The notes under the pieces were generated by a model. It saw only the letters and a list, made by a program, of their open reading frames with translations, had not been told where the DNA came from and did no database searches. A stretch of DNA of 64,000 nucleotides from JACKJK01 sp046159835 (GTDB lineage: Bacteria; Pseudomonadota; Alphaproteobacteria; Rhizobiales; Tepidamorphaceae). Of this stretch, positions 17,462 through 25,974 are shown piece by piece; position 1 is the first letter of the stretch, and each line of letters starts with the position of its first letter. The translations under genes and the position numbers were made by a program. The stretch covers positions 62,001-126,000 of the forward strand of contig NZ_JBJXCY010000003.1 of NCBI RefSeq assembly GCF_046159835.1. The letters run 5' to 3'.

Positions 17462-18600
17462 AGCGAAAAATCTTGCCCGAGGTAGTTCTGGCGGACAGCG
17501 TCGTTTGCAACGACCGCCTGCGGCGTGCCCTCCATCAGAACCTTGCCATCATGGATGATATAGGCGCGATCGATCAGTGAGAGCGTTTCGCGCACGTTGT
17601 GGTCGGTGATGAGCACGCCGATGCCGCGACCGGTGAGGTGGCGCACCAGCGTGCGAATGTCGTTCACCGCGATCGGGTCGATGCCGGCGAAGGGTTCGTC
17701 GAGCAGCATGAAGACCGGGCGCGATGCCAGCGCGCGGGCGATTTCCACCCGGCGGCGCTCACCGCCCGACAGCGCGATGGCCGGTGACTTGCGCACCCTG
17801 GTGATGGAAAATTCCTCGAGCAGGGAATCCAGCTGGTGCTCGCGCGCCCGCTTGTCCGGCTCGACCAGTTCCAGCACCGCCATGATGTTCTGCTCGACGG
17901 TCATGCCGCGGAAGATGGAGGGTTCCTGCGGCAGGTAGCCGACACCGAGGCGCGCGCGCCGATACATCGGCAGATGCGTCACGTCGAACCCGTCGAGTTC
18001 GATGGCCCCTGCATCGGCCGCGATCAGGCCGGTGATCATGTAGAAGGTCGTGGTCTTGCCCGCGCCGTTGGGGCCCAAGAGGCCGACGACCTCGCCCCTA
18101 CGCAGGCCAAGCGTCACACCATTGACGACGGCGCGACCGCCGAAGGTCTTCACAAGGCCGTGGGCGGCCAACCACTGGGTGCGCGGCTCGTTCTGCGTCG
18201 GCTGGGGCCTTGGGCGGGCCTGCGCGCGTGCCGCCGGCTGGCGCTGGGCAAGCTGCGGCTTTGCGGCCGGGCGCGCCTTGCGGGCCGGTTTTGCGGAACG
18301 GAGACCGGAGAACAGCGTCGTCAGCCGGCCCGGACTCCACCAGGGCATTTCATCGGGCTGTGGTGGCACCGGGCGATGGGCACCGTTGACCTGCGGCTGG
18401 GCGTAGTCGCCATAGTCCTCGTCGGCGCGATAGGGCGCGTCGTGGCGGCGCGAAGACGCGCCGCTTCCCGGCAGCGAGGCGCGAAGCCGCGCAACCGTGC
18501 CGTCGAGCGCGCCACCGACATCAACGGACTGAAGCCGGCGGGCGACATTGCGGGCTGCGCGGGAAATCCGATCCCGCGACATGTTCAGCTGCTCTCGCAC
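17458..18600 (-). CDS. lptB: LPS export ABC transporter ATPase with long N-terminal extension
   Basis: Cytoplasmic ATPase of the LptB2FGC extractor that moves lipopolysaccharide out of the inner membrane. The ABC domain begins near residue 143: Walker A GPNGAGKT 176-183, signature LSGGERRRVEIARAL, Walker B FMLLDEPFAGIDP and a conserved H-loop. Canonical LptB has about 240 residues; this protein has 380. The extra 140 residues are Pro/Arg/Ala-rich and probably disordered. The GTG start at 18600 has GGAG 5 bases upstream, which supports translation of the extension. It lies between lptA and rpoN. Confidence 0.92.
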   Translation of the reverse strand: MREQLNMSRDRISRAARNVARRLQSVDVGGALDGTVARLRASLPGSGASSRRHDAPYRADEDYGDYAQPQVNGAHRPVPPQPDEMPWWSPGRLTTLFSGLRSAKPARKARPAAKPQLAQRQPAARAQARPRPQPTQNEPRTQWLAAHGLVKTFGGRAVVNGVTLGLRRGEVVGLLGPNGAGKTTTFYMITGLIAADAGAIELDGFDVTHLPMYRRARLGVGYLPQEPSIFRGMTVEQNIMAVLELVEPDKRAREHQLDSLLEEFSITRVRKSPAIALSGGERRRVEIARALASRPVFMLLDEPFAGIDPIAVNDIRTLVRHLTGRGIGVLITDHNVRETLSLIDRAYIIHDGKVLMEGTPQAVVANDAVRQNYLGQDFSL

Positions 18601-18733
18601 CTGCGCTCCTCAAGCCCCCGAAATGCGCGTTTTCTGACAGAAACGCGCGCCAAAAATCCTCAAGACGCGAATCTTGTGGAGGCACAATCAATCGCGGCGG
18701 GATGAAAAAGTCGAGGGGTTAGCGTGAACAGGA

Positions 18734-19279
18734 CTAATTTTGGCCGGGATTTTGCATGCCGCCCGGCAGGAAAGAGCCGGAGACACGGCCAGAGCCCTGC
18801 GAACTTTCCAGTTTCGACTGGCCGGTGTTGAGATCCACGACGAGCTGCGTGCCGCGAATGATGTTGTCGTTCTGGGTCAGAACGACGTTGCCCGTCAGGC
18901 GGATGACGCGGGTGCCGACCTCGTAGATCGCCTTTTCCCCGGTCGCCGTCTGGTCCTTGGAGGTGACGATGACCTTGCCCGTCGCCTCCAGCCTGTTGAT
19001 GCGGCCCTGCTGCTGGCCGGTGCCGCCGGAATAGCTGACGACGAGCTGGCGCGTCTGCATGCGCACCGGGCCCTGCTCCAGGATCACGTTGCCGGAGAAG
19101 ATCGCCTGCTTGCGGTCGTCGAAGACCTCAAACCGGTCGGCATCGATCTTCACGGGCTGGCCGCCGTCGATACCGAGACTTTCCAGGTTCGGCTGGCCGG
19201 ACTGCGCCATCGCCGCCATCGGGGCGGACAGGGCTGCAAGGGCGATCAGGGCCGTTGCGATGAATGCCGTGGGCTTCAT
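18734..19279 (-). CDS. lptA: LPS transport periplasmic protein LptA (OstA-like)
   Basis: Periplasmic beta-jellyroll protein that forms the bridge carrying LPS from LptC to LptD. The 181 residues have a signal peptide of about 25 residues ending AMAQS. The OstA fold repeats follow (KIDADRFEVFDDRKQAIFSGNV, then later VTSKDQTATGEKAIYE). It starts 14 bases after lptC, and a 133-base gap separates it from lptB. Confidence 0.92.
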   Translation of the reverse strand: MKPTAFIATALIALAALSAPMAAMAQSGQPNLESLGIDGGQPVKIDADRFEVFDDRKQAIFSGNVILEQGPVRMQTRQLVVSYSGGTGQQQGRINRLEATGKVIVTSKDQTATGEKAIYEVGTRVIRLTGNVVLTQNDNIIRGTQLVVDLNTGQSKLESSQGSGRVSGSFLPGGMQNPGQN

Positions 19280-19293
19280 TGTGGTTGCGTTTC

Positions 19294-20046
19294 CTATTGC
19301 GGGGCCGGCTGCGGCACCGCGTTCTGTTGATTTGCTTCGAGCGGCGCGTCCAGCGACCCGATCCCGCCGGGCAAGGGGCCGGCCGGCACGCCGAGAATCA
19401 CGCGCAGCTTCACCCGGCCCTCGAAGGCCATGGCGCGCCCGCTTTCGGTGATGGTCATGCGGTCGGCGGCGAGGCTGCCGTTGAGCATGTCGACCTTTAC
19501 GGGCTTTTCCGTGACCACGCGCCCGGATTTCATATCGACATCGGCATCGTCGAGGACGGCGCGGTAGCCGCCATCGGCACGCACGATGATGCGGTCGCGC
19601 AGTTCCAGCGACTGGGTGTCGGTGTCAAGCTTGCCGGTGCCGGCATCAATGGTCGCCCAGCGGCCGTCTTCCTGGGTCAGTTTGCCGTTGAGGCCCGACA
19701 GGTTGACGATGTTGGACTGGGCGATGTCCTGCTCAGCCTTGTTGGCCTTGATGAGATAGGTGCCGCGCCCGGCGCGGTAGCCGCTCAGCTTCGGGCTTTC
19801 CATGACGAGGGTGGAGCCGTCGAGGCCGATATTGTCGACATCGAACTGGCCTTCCGGCAGGCGGATGGAAAAGGACAGGCCGGAGAACGACAGCGCCGCG
19901 ATGGTCAGGACGCAGAACACCGGCAAGCCGATGCGCAGGGTGCGCACAAGCCGGGTGTGGCTCTTGGCGGCGCGGAATGCCCGCTGGCGGCGCCGATCCG
20001 GCAGCGCGCCGGCGCGGGCGGTGTCCATGCCGTCTGTCATGTTCAT
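19294..20046 (-). CDS. lptC: LPS export system protein LptC
   Basis: Bitopic inner-membrane protein that receives LPS from LptBFG and passes it to LptA. One transmembrane helix lies near residues 35-55 (LRIGLPVFCVLTIAALSF), followed by a periplasmic jellyroll. I take the ATG at 20046 (250 residues) with GGGGGA upstream. The ORF extends to a TTG at 20100, and an ATG at 20040 is also possible. Sequence conservation in this family is low, so context (lptC-lptA-lptB) adds much of the confidence. Confidence 0.87.
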   Translation of the reverse strand: MNMTDGMDTARAGALPDRRRQRAFRAAKSHTRLVRTLRIGLPVFCVLTIAALSFSGLSFSIRLPEGQFDVDNIGLDGSTLVMESPKLSGYRAGRGTYLIKANKAEQDIAQSNIVNLSGLNGKLTQEDGRWATIDAGTGKLDTDTQSLELRDRIIVRADGGYRAVLDDADVDMKSGRVVTEKPVKVDMLNGSLAADRMTITESGRAMAFEGRVKLRVILGVPAGPLPGGIGSLDAPLEANQQNAVPQPAPQ

Positions 20047-20152
20047 CGTCACGGGCGTCCCCCAGGCGATCCCGCGCAATTTTGCGCGTCGGCCTGACAA
20101 ATCACAAGCAGCCGATTACGCCAAGACAGTGGCATCGTGCGTCTGTGCGCGA

Positions 20153-20767
20153 TCAGGAATGCGCGAAGATATCCGTCTCCGGCCAGCCGGCGAGATCGAG
20201 TTCGGCGCGAACCGGCACGAAGGCGAAGCAGGCCTTGGCCAGAGGCACCCGGCCCTCGCGCTCCAGCCGCTGGTCGAGAGCGGCCTGCAGGCGGTGCAGG
20301 TAGAGCACGTCGGAGGCGGCGTATTCCTTCTGCGCCTCGCTGAGATCGGCCGCGCCCCAGTCGGAGCTTTGCTGCTGTTTCGACAGGTCGACACCGATCA
20401 GTTCGCGGCAAAGGTCCTTCAACCCGTGGCGGTCGGTATAGGTACGCGTCAGCTTGGAGGCGATCTTCGTGCAGTAGACCGGCATGGCCGCGATGCCGAG
20501 CCATTTACGAAGCATGGCGACGTCAAAGCGGGCGAAATGGAAGATCTTCTCGGTGCGCTGGTCAGCCAGCAGAGATTTCAGGCGCGGGGCGTCGTAGGTC
20601 TTGCGGTCGAGCTGCACGAGATGGGCGTCGCCGTCACCGGCGGAAATCTGCACGAGGCAGAGCGGATCACGATGAAGGTTGAGGCCCAAAGTCTCGGTAT
20701 CGACCGCGATTGACGCGCCGAACGCGAGGCCATCGGGCAAATCGCCCTTGTGAACGTGAATGGTCAT
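20153..20767 (-). CDS. rnd: Ribonuclease D, short form
   Basis: 3'-5' exoribonuclease of the DEDD family that trims tRNA and other structured RNA. The 204 residues comprise only the exonuclease domain, without the HRDC domains of E. coli RNase D; this short form is usual in Rhizobiales. The DEDD acidic residues are visible in AVDTETLGL, FHFARFDVAML and SDWGAADLSEAQKEYAASDVLYL. I prefer the ATG at 20767, because the ORF start at 20800 adds 11 unsupported residues. Confidence 0.9.
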   Translation of the reverse strand: MTIHVHKGDLPDGLAFGASIAVDTETLGLNLHRDPLCLVQISAGDGDAHLVQLDRKTYDAPRLKSLLADQRTEKIFHFARFDVAMLRKWLGIAAMPVYCTKIASKLTRTYTDRHGLKDLCRELIGVDLSKQQQSSDWGAADLSEAQKEYAASDVLYLHRLQAALDQRLEREGRVPLAKACFAFVPVRAELDLAGWPETDIFAHS

Positions 20768-20856
20768 GGGCTCGAAACCTCGCGCTTGCAGCGCGGGCAT
20801 CCCACGCCCCTCAATTCAAGATGATCGTCCTGCCGGATTTACATCCGGGAGAAGGA

Positions 20857-20943
20857 TGGTGCCCAGGAGAAGACTCGAACTTCCACTTCCGTACGGAAAC
20901 TAGCACCTGAAGCTAGCGCGTCTACCAATTCCGCCACCTGGGC
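20857..20943 (-). tRNA. tRNA-Leu(CAG)
   Basis: An 87-base class II tRNA on the minus strand. The acceptor GCCCAGG pairs with CCTGGGC, and CCA is encoded. The anticodon stem-loop CTAGC-TTCAGGT-GCTAG presents CAG, reading CUG. A variable arm follows, and the T-loop is GTTCGAGTC. Confidence 0.95.
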
Positions 20944-21120
20944 AATCGCGACCGGAAAAAATGTCGGCAACGAATGGGTGGGAAGCGATACTTTCGTGCG
21001 CGACGATTGTCAATCTGGCAGGTGCCTCCCTCTGTACAGTCTTTTTGTGCTTCGCTATCACCTGCTCAACTCACAATCGGGCGGCGCGCGCGCCGCGGCG
21101 CTGCGACAAGGGACGAACAC

Positions 21121-22098
21121 ATGTCGGCACATCTCCCCACGGGCAAGCTTGTCACGGTCTTCGGCGGCTCGGGCTTCATCGGGCGCTACGTGGTGCGGGC
21201 GCTGGTCGAGCGCGGGCACCGGGTCCGGGTCGCGGTTCGCCGCCCCGACCTTGCCGGCCACCTGCAGCCGCTCGGCTCGGTGGGGCAGATCCACGCCGTG
21301 CAGGCGAACGTGCGCGTGCCCTACTCGGTGGATGCGGTGACGCACGGTTCGGACGCCGTCATCAACCTCGTCGGCATCCTTCAGGAAAGCGGCAAGCAGA
21401 GATTCGACGTGGTGCAGGGCAAGGCACCCGGCCTCATCGCGCAGGCCGCGAAGAAGGCCGGCGTCGGGCATTTCGTCCAGATGTCGGCGATCGGCGCGGA
21501 TGCGGAGTCCGAGTCCGAGTATGCCCGCTCCAAGGCAGCCGGCGAGGCCGCGGTGCTGGAGGCCTTCCCGAAGGCGACGATCCTGCGCCCCTCCATCGTG
21601 TTCGGGCCGGAAGACGAATTCTTCAACCGCTTTGCCAAGATGGCGCGGTACTCCCCCGCCCTGCCGCTGATCGGCGGCGGCGAGACGAAGTTCCAGCCGG
21701 TCTACTGCCAGGACGTTGGCCGCGCTGCCGCGATGGCTGCCGATGGCGAAGCCGCCGGCGGCAAGGTCTACGAGCTTGGCGGACCGGAGGTCGCATCCTT
21801 CGAGGAACTGATGCGCCGGATGCTGAAGGTCATCGAGCGTGACCGTTTCCTCGTCCCGGTGCCGTGGCCGGTCGCCCATGCCATGGGCGCGGTGCTCGGC
21901 GTGCTGCCTGGCGCGCCGCTGACCAGCGACCAGGTGACGCAGCTTGAGCACGACAACGTGGTCAGCGGAGAGGCCAAGCGCGACAAGCGCACGCTGGCGG
22001 GCCTTGGCATCGACGCACACGGCATGGCCGCGATTCTGCCGAGCTACCTGCGCCGCTTCCGTCGCACGGGCGAATACAACGTCCGCCCGGCGAACTGA
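21121..22098 (+). CDS. Complex I NDUFA9-like NAD(P)-binding protein
   Basis: An atypical short-chain dehydrogenase of 325 residues related to the 39-kDa NDUFA9 accessory subunit of mitochondrial complex I, a family shared by alphaproteobacteria and mitochondria. The Rossmann loop GGSGFIGRYV is near residues 16-25. The catalytic Tyr of active SDRs is likely the one in EYARSKAAGE. The ATG at 21121 is preceded by AAGGGACGAAC; the ORF extends further upstream only through tRNA-flanking sequence. A role in NADH dehydrogenase assembly or as a sugar-nucleotide-like epimerase is inferred from family only. Confidence 0.88.
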   Translation: MSAHLPTGKLVTVFGGSGFIGRYVVRALVERGHRVRVAVRRPDLAGHLQPLGSVGQIHAVQANVRVPYSVDAVTHGSDAVINLVGILQESGKQRFDVVQGKAPGLIAQAAKKAGVGHFVQMSAIGADAESESEYARSKAAGEAAVLEAFPKATILRPSIVFGPEDEFFNRFAKMARYSPALPLIGGGETKFQPVYCQDVGRAAAMAADGEAAGGKVYELGGPEVASFEELMRRMLKVIERDRFLVPVPWPVAHAMGAVLGVLPGAPLTSDQVTQLEHDNVVSGEAKRDKRTLAGLGIDAHGMAAILPSYLRRFRRTGEYNVRPAN

Positions 22099-22166
22099 GG
22101 CTCGCCCGGTTTCATCTGTTTTGCGAGTTTGAGTTGATGCGCGCGGGATTTGTTCCGCGCGCGCGC

Positions 22167-22973
22167 TCAGCCGACGAGCATCAGGCCTGCGATACCCAGC
22201 GTGCCGACGACGATGCGCCACCACGCGAACGGCGCGAAGCCGTGGCGGGTGACGAAGTTCAGCAACCCGCGCACCACGAAGACACCGGAAATGAAGGCGG
22301 CGACGAAGCCGATGCCGATGATGGCGGCATCGTCGGCTGACAGCCGGTCGATGTTCTTCAGCAGATCGTAGGCGAAGGCACCCGCCATGGTCGGCATGGC
22401 GAGGAAGAACGAAAATTCCGCCGCCGAGCGCTTGTCGCAGCCCATGAGCAGCGCGCCGCCGATGGTCGCGCCGGAGCGCGAGACGCCGGGGATCATGGCA
22501 AGGCATTGGCAAAGCCCGATCTTCAGGCACAGCGACAGCGGATATTCCGTCGCCTCGGTGTGGCGCTGTTCCAGGGTCATGCGGTCGATGATGAGCAGCG
22601 CGATGCCGCCGACGATCAGCGTGATGCAGACCAGCATCGGCGATTCAAACAGCACTTCCTTGATAAAGCCGTGCAGCATGACACCGATGATTGCCGCTGG
22701 CAGGAAGGCGATGAGAATGCCGATGACGAAGCGGCGCGCGCCGGGGTCCGACGGCAGGGCCGTGGCAATGTTCCAGAGGCGGGCGAAATAGACCGACAGG
22801 ATCGCCAGAACCGCGCCGAGCTGGATCAGGACTTCAAACGTCTTGCCGGTGCTTTCGAAGCCGAGAAAGTGGCCCGCCAGCAGCAGGTGGCCGGTGGAGG
22901 AAACGGGTATGAACTCCGTCAGCCCCTCGATCAGCCCCAGGAATGCGGCTTCCAGAAGTTGGTAGGTGTCCAT
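22167..22973 (-). CDS. uppP: Undecaprenyl-diphosphatase
   Basis: Integral membrane phosphatase (BacA family) that converts undecaprenyl pyrophosphate to the monophosphate, recycling the lipid carrier for peptidoglycan and O-antigen. Overexpression of homologues gives bacitracin resistance. The 268 residues have multiple hydrophobic helices. The motif EGLTEFIPVSSTGHL is at residues 16-30 and the second motif IPGVSRSGAT is in the middle. It is a single gene, divergent from the GST gene across 159 bases. Confidence 0.95.
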   Translation of the reverse strand: MDTYQLLEAAFLGLIEGLTEFIPVSSTGHLLLAGHFLGFESTGKTFEVLIQLGAVLAILSVYFARLWNIATALPSDPGARRFVIGILIAFLPAAIIGVMLHGFIKEVLFESPMLVCITLIVGGIALLIIDRMTLEQRHTEATEYPLSLCLKIGLCQCLAMIPGVSRSGATIGGALLMGCDKRSAAEFSFFLAMPTMAGAFAYDLLKNIDRLSADDAAIIGIGFVAAFISGVFVVRGLLNFVTRHGFAPFAWWRIVVGTLGIAGLMLVG

Positions 22974-23132
22974 CGGCGGCCCCCGGTTTCACGGCCTGCC
23001 TGCATGGAACCGCAGCGACCGATTCGGGTTGTTCACCCGCTGGCGCGGCTCTATACCGGATGAACCGCGAAGCGCAAATCACCCCCATACGCTCATCGCC
23101 TTCAAGACCGGCGAGGCCAAGCCCCCACGGCC

Positions 23133-23825
23133 ATGTTCACCCTTCATCACCATCCCTTCTGTCCCTTTTCGCGCACCGTGCGCATCGCCATGGGCGAGTA
23201 CGGCATGGGCGCGGAATTCGTCGAGCAGCGCACATGGGAGCGGCGCCGCGAATTCCTCGAGATGAACCCGGCCAACACGCTGCCCGTTTTGCTGATCGGA
23301 CAGGCGGGCCGGATCGTGGGCCTGCGCCCGATCCTCGAATTCCTGGACGAAACCAAGGGACCGAGCCTCGGGCCGCGCCGGATGATGCCGACGGACCCTT
23401 ATGACAAGGCCGAAGTGCGCCGCCTGCTCGACTGGTTCGACGACAACTTCCACGGCGAGGTGACGCAGTATCTTGTGCGCGAGAAGATCTTCAAGCGCTT
23501 CATGCGCGCCGAGGATGGCGGCGGCGGGCCGGATACCCGGCTGATCCTTGCGGGCACCAAGAACCTCAAGACGCACATGGCCTATATCAGCCACCTTGCC
23601 GTGCGGCGGAACTGGCTCGGCGGCGACAGCTTCAGCTATGCCGACGTGACGGCTGCGGCGCATCTCTCCTGCCTCGACTATCTCGGCGACGTGCCGTGGG
23701 ACGAGTACGAGCAGGCGAAGAACTGGTACGCGCGGGTGAAATCGCGGCCCTCGTTCCGGCCGCTGCTGGTTGACCAGGTGCCGGGCATGCGGCCTGCTGC
23801 GAGCTATGTCGACCTCGACTTCTGA
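23133..23825 (+). CDS. Glutathione S-transferase family protein
   Basis: A 230-residue protein with a thioredoxin-like N-terminal GST domain (HPFCPFSRTVRI, Cys10 in the active-site position; the cis-Pro motif is in NTLPVLL). An all-helical C-terminal domain follows (GGDSFSYADVTAAAHLSCLDYL). The substrate is unknown; a Cys active site favours thiol-transfer over classical conjugation. The last 20 bases overlap the queG start. The pair GST-queG is seen in other alphaproteobacteria. Confidence 0.87.
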   Translation: MFTLHHHPFCPFSRTVRIAMGEYGMGAEFVEQRTWERRREFLEMNPANTLPVLLIGQAGRIVGLRPILEFLDETKGPSLGPRRMMPTDPYDKAEVRRLLDWFDDNFHGEVTQYLVREKIFKRFMRAEDGGGGPDTRLILAGTKNLKTHMAYISHLAVRRNWLGGDSFSYADVTAAAHLSCLDYLGDVPWDEYEQAKNWYARVKSRPSFRPLLVDQVPGMRPAASYVDLDF

Positions 23826-24978
23826 TCCCGGACCGAAATCACCTGCAAACCTGCTGCGGACCTTACGCGCGCGGGCGGGCGAGCACGGCTTCGCGGCCAT
23901 GCGCATCACCCGGCCCGACGCCATTCCGCAGGCCGCCGAACGCTTGACGGCGTTTCTCGAGGCCGGTCATCACGGCGAACTGGACTGGCTGGCCGACCGG
24001 CAGGACTGGCGCGGCAACCCGCAGGCGCTGTGGCCGCAGGCGCGCTCCGTCGCGCTGTTCGCCATGAACTACGGCCCTGGCCACGACCCGATGGACAATC
24101 TCGCCGCAACGAGCGCCGGAAACATCTCGGTCTACGCGCGCGGCGACGACTATCACGACGTCATCAAGGGGCGGCTGAAGCAGATCGCCAACTGGTTTGC
24201 GTCCGTGTCGGGCGAAGATGTGAAGGTCTTCGTGGATACCGCGCCAGTGATGGAAAAGCCGCTGGCGCAGGCCGCGGGCATCGGCTGGCAGGGCAAGCAC
24301 ACCAACCTGCTGTCACGCGAACTGGGGTCGTGGTTCTTCCTCGGCGCAATGTTCACCACAGCCGAATTGCCGGAAGACGCAGCGGAAGAGGATCATTGCG
24401 GCACCTGCCGCGCCTGCCTCGACATCTGCCCGACCAACGCGTTTCCGGCACCATACCGGCTCGATGCGCGGCGCTGCATTTCCTACCTCACGATCGAGCA
24501 CAAGGGGCACATCCCGGCGGAGTTCCGCCCGGCCATGGGCAACCGGATCTATGGCTGTGACGACTGCCTCGCGGTTTGCCCGTGGAACAAGTTCGCCGAA
24601 AAGGCGCGCGAAACACGGCTTGCCGCGCGCAAGAACCTGACGCTGCCGCCACTTTCGAAACTCGCGAAACTCGACGACCCGGCGTTCCGCGAGATGTTCC
24701 GCAAGTCCCCGGTCAAGCGCACCGGGCGCGACCGCTTCGTGCGCAACGTGCTGATCGCCATCGGCAATTCCGGCGACGCCGCGCTCGCCGACGAGGCCGA
24801 GCGGTTGCTGGACGACGCCTCGCCGCTGGTGAGGGCGATGGCCGTCTGGGCGCTGGCGCAGCTTGGTGCGCGCGACAAGATCGCCGCCAATGCGCGCCGC
24901 CGCCTGTCACGCGAAAAGGATGCCGACGTGCTGAATGAATGGCGCGCGGCGCGAACACGCCTGGAGGCGCAAGCCTGA
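23806..24978 (+). CDS. queG: tRNA epoxyqueuosine(34) reductase
   Basis: Cobalamin- and iron-sulfur-dependent enzyme for the last step of queuosine synthesis, reducing epoxyqueuosine in the wobble position of tRNA. With the ATG at 23806 it has 390 residues. The two 4Fe-4S clusters are visible as Cys198/201/204/208 (CGTCRACLDICP) and Cys251/254/258 (CDDCLAVCP). Asp144 in VFVDTAPVMEK fits the catalytic Asp. The C-terminus looks like HEAT repeats. It overlaps the GST gene by 20 bases in another frame, and its TGA is shared with the ATG of the next gene. Confidence 0.94.
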   Translation: MSTSTSDPGPKSPANLLRTLRARAGEHGFAAMRITRPDAIPQAAERLTAFLEAGHHGELDWLADRQDWRGNPQALWPQARSVALFAMNYGPGHDPMDNLAATSAGNISVYARGDDYHDVIKGRLKQIANWFASVSGEDVKVFVDTAPVMEKPLAQAAGIGWQGKHTNLLSRELGSWFFLGAMFTTAELPEDAAEEDHCGTCRACLDICPTNAFPAPYRLDARRCISYLTIEHKGHIPAEFRPAMGNRIYGCDDCLAVCPWNKFAEKARETRLAARKNLTLPPLSKLAKLDDPAFREMFRKSPVKRTGRDRFVRNVLIAIGNSGDAALADEAERLLDDASPLVRAMAVWALAQLGARDKIAANARRRLSREKDADVLNEWRAARTRLEAQA

Positions 24979-25841
24979 TGCGAATCTTCTGTTTCGGCCT
25001 TGGATATTCGGCGCAGGCCTTTGTCCGCATTGTGCTGCACAACAAGGGGCACGTCGCCGGCACCGTGCGCGGCGCGGACAAGGCCGCCCACCTGCGCGAT
25101 GAGGGCATCGAGACGGCACTTTTCGACGGAACCGCGCCGGGCGAAGGCATCGCCGACATGCTGAAGGCCTGCGAGGGGGTGCTCGTCTCCATCGCACCGG
25201 GCGAGGACGGCGACCCGGTGCTGGCGCACCACCGCGACGACATCATCGCGGCAAACCCAAAATGCGTGATCTACCTCTCGACCATCGGCGTCTACGGCAA
25301 CCACGACGGCGACTGGGTCGACGAGGAAACGCCGATCAGCCCGCAGAGCCAGCGATCCATCGCGCGCGCGAACGCGGAAAACGAATGGATCGCCTTCGGC
25401 GCGATGACCGGCATCGACGTGATGATCTTCCGGCTGGCGGGCATCTACGGGCCGGGGCGAGGGCCAGTCGAGAAAATCCGCGACGGCTCGTCGCGGCGCA
25501 TCGTCAAGCCGGGCCAAGTCTTCAACCGCATCCACGTCGCCGATATCGCACGCGCGGTTCATGCAGGCTTTGCGCGCCCGCGCACCGCCGTCTTCAACAT
25601 CGTGGACGATGAACCCGCGCCGCCGCAGGACGTGATCGAATACGCCGCGCACCTGATGGGCGTGGAGATGCCGCCGGAGGTCGATTTCGACGAGGCGGAT
25701 CTTTCGCCGATGGCACGCAGCTTCTACTCGGAGAACAAGCGCGTGTCCGGCAAGAAGGCACAAAGGATGCTGCCCTTTGGCCTCAAATACGAGACGTATC
25801 GCGAGGGTATCCGCGCGTTGGTTGAATCAGAGAAAGCCTAG
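24978..25841 (+). CDS. SDR family NAD-dependent epimerase/dehydratase (YeeZ-like)
   Basis: A 287-residue extended short-chain dehydrogenase. It starts MRIFCFGLGYSAQAF with a GxGYSA nucleotide loop as in YeeZ-type proteins. STIGVYG is the expected Ser region, but the canonical YxxxK is not obvious, so catalysis is uncertain. The start overlaps the queG stop (TGATG). Its 3' end is partly duplicated and diverged about 115 bases downstream, around a palindrome (see 25842-25962). The function and substrate are unknown. Confidence 0.83.
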   Translation: MRIFCFGLGYSAQAFVRIVLHNKGHVAGTVRGADKAAHLRDEGIETALFDGTAPGEGIADMLKACEGVLVSIAPGEDGDPVLAHHRDDIIAANPKCVIYLSTIGVYGNHDGDWVDEETPISPQSQRSIARANAENEWIAFGAMTGIDVMIFRLAGIYGPGRGPVEKIRDGSSRRIVKPGQVFNRIHVADIARAVHAGFARPRTAVFNIVDDEPAPPQDVIEYAAHLMGVEMPPEVDFDEADLSPMARSFYSENKRVSGKKAQRMLPFGLKYETYREGIRALVESEKA

Positions 25842-25920
25842 TTCGCGATACGCTCTTTTCCTTGCCGCATCTTCTCATCCGAAAGTCTCCAACTTTTCGG
25901 GAAGATGCACGTATCGCGAA
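25842..25920. repeat. Imperfect nested palindrome after the SDR gene
   Basis: The outer arms TTCGCGATACG (25842-25852) and CGTATCGCGAA (25910-25920) are perfect 11-bp inverted repeats. The inner arms GCATCTTC (25867-25874) and GAAGATGC (25901-25908) are perfect. Innermost, CCGAAAG (25879-25885) pairs with CTTTTCGG (25893-25900) apart from one extra T. It starts on the base after the SDR stop. It could be a processing or termination structure or the relic of a palindromic element. Confidence 0.7.
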
Positions 25921-25962
25921 GGTATCCGGGCGCTTGTGAAAGCAGAAAAGGCTTCAGCCTGA
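25909..25962 (+). pseudogene. Diverged partial duplicate of the SDR gene 3' end
   Basis: The 3' tail of the SDR gene (from about 25794, encoding TYREGIRALVESEKA) recurs here about 115 bases on, encoding TYREGIRALVKAEKASA and a TGA. The two stretches are alike at most bases over about 45 positions; sequence upstream of the tail is not similar. No start codon or other gene body belongs to it, so it is a remnant of a duplication or recombination, not a gene. Confidence 0.65.
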
Positions 25963-25974
25963 CCAGTAAGATTG

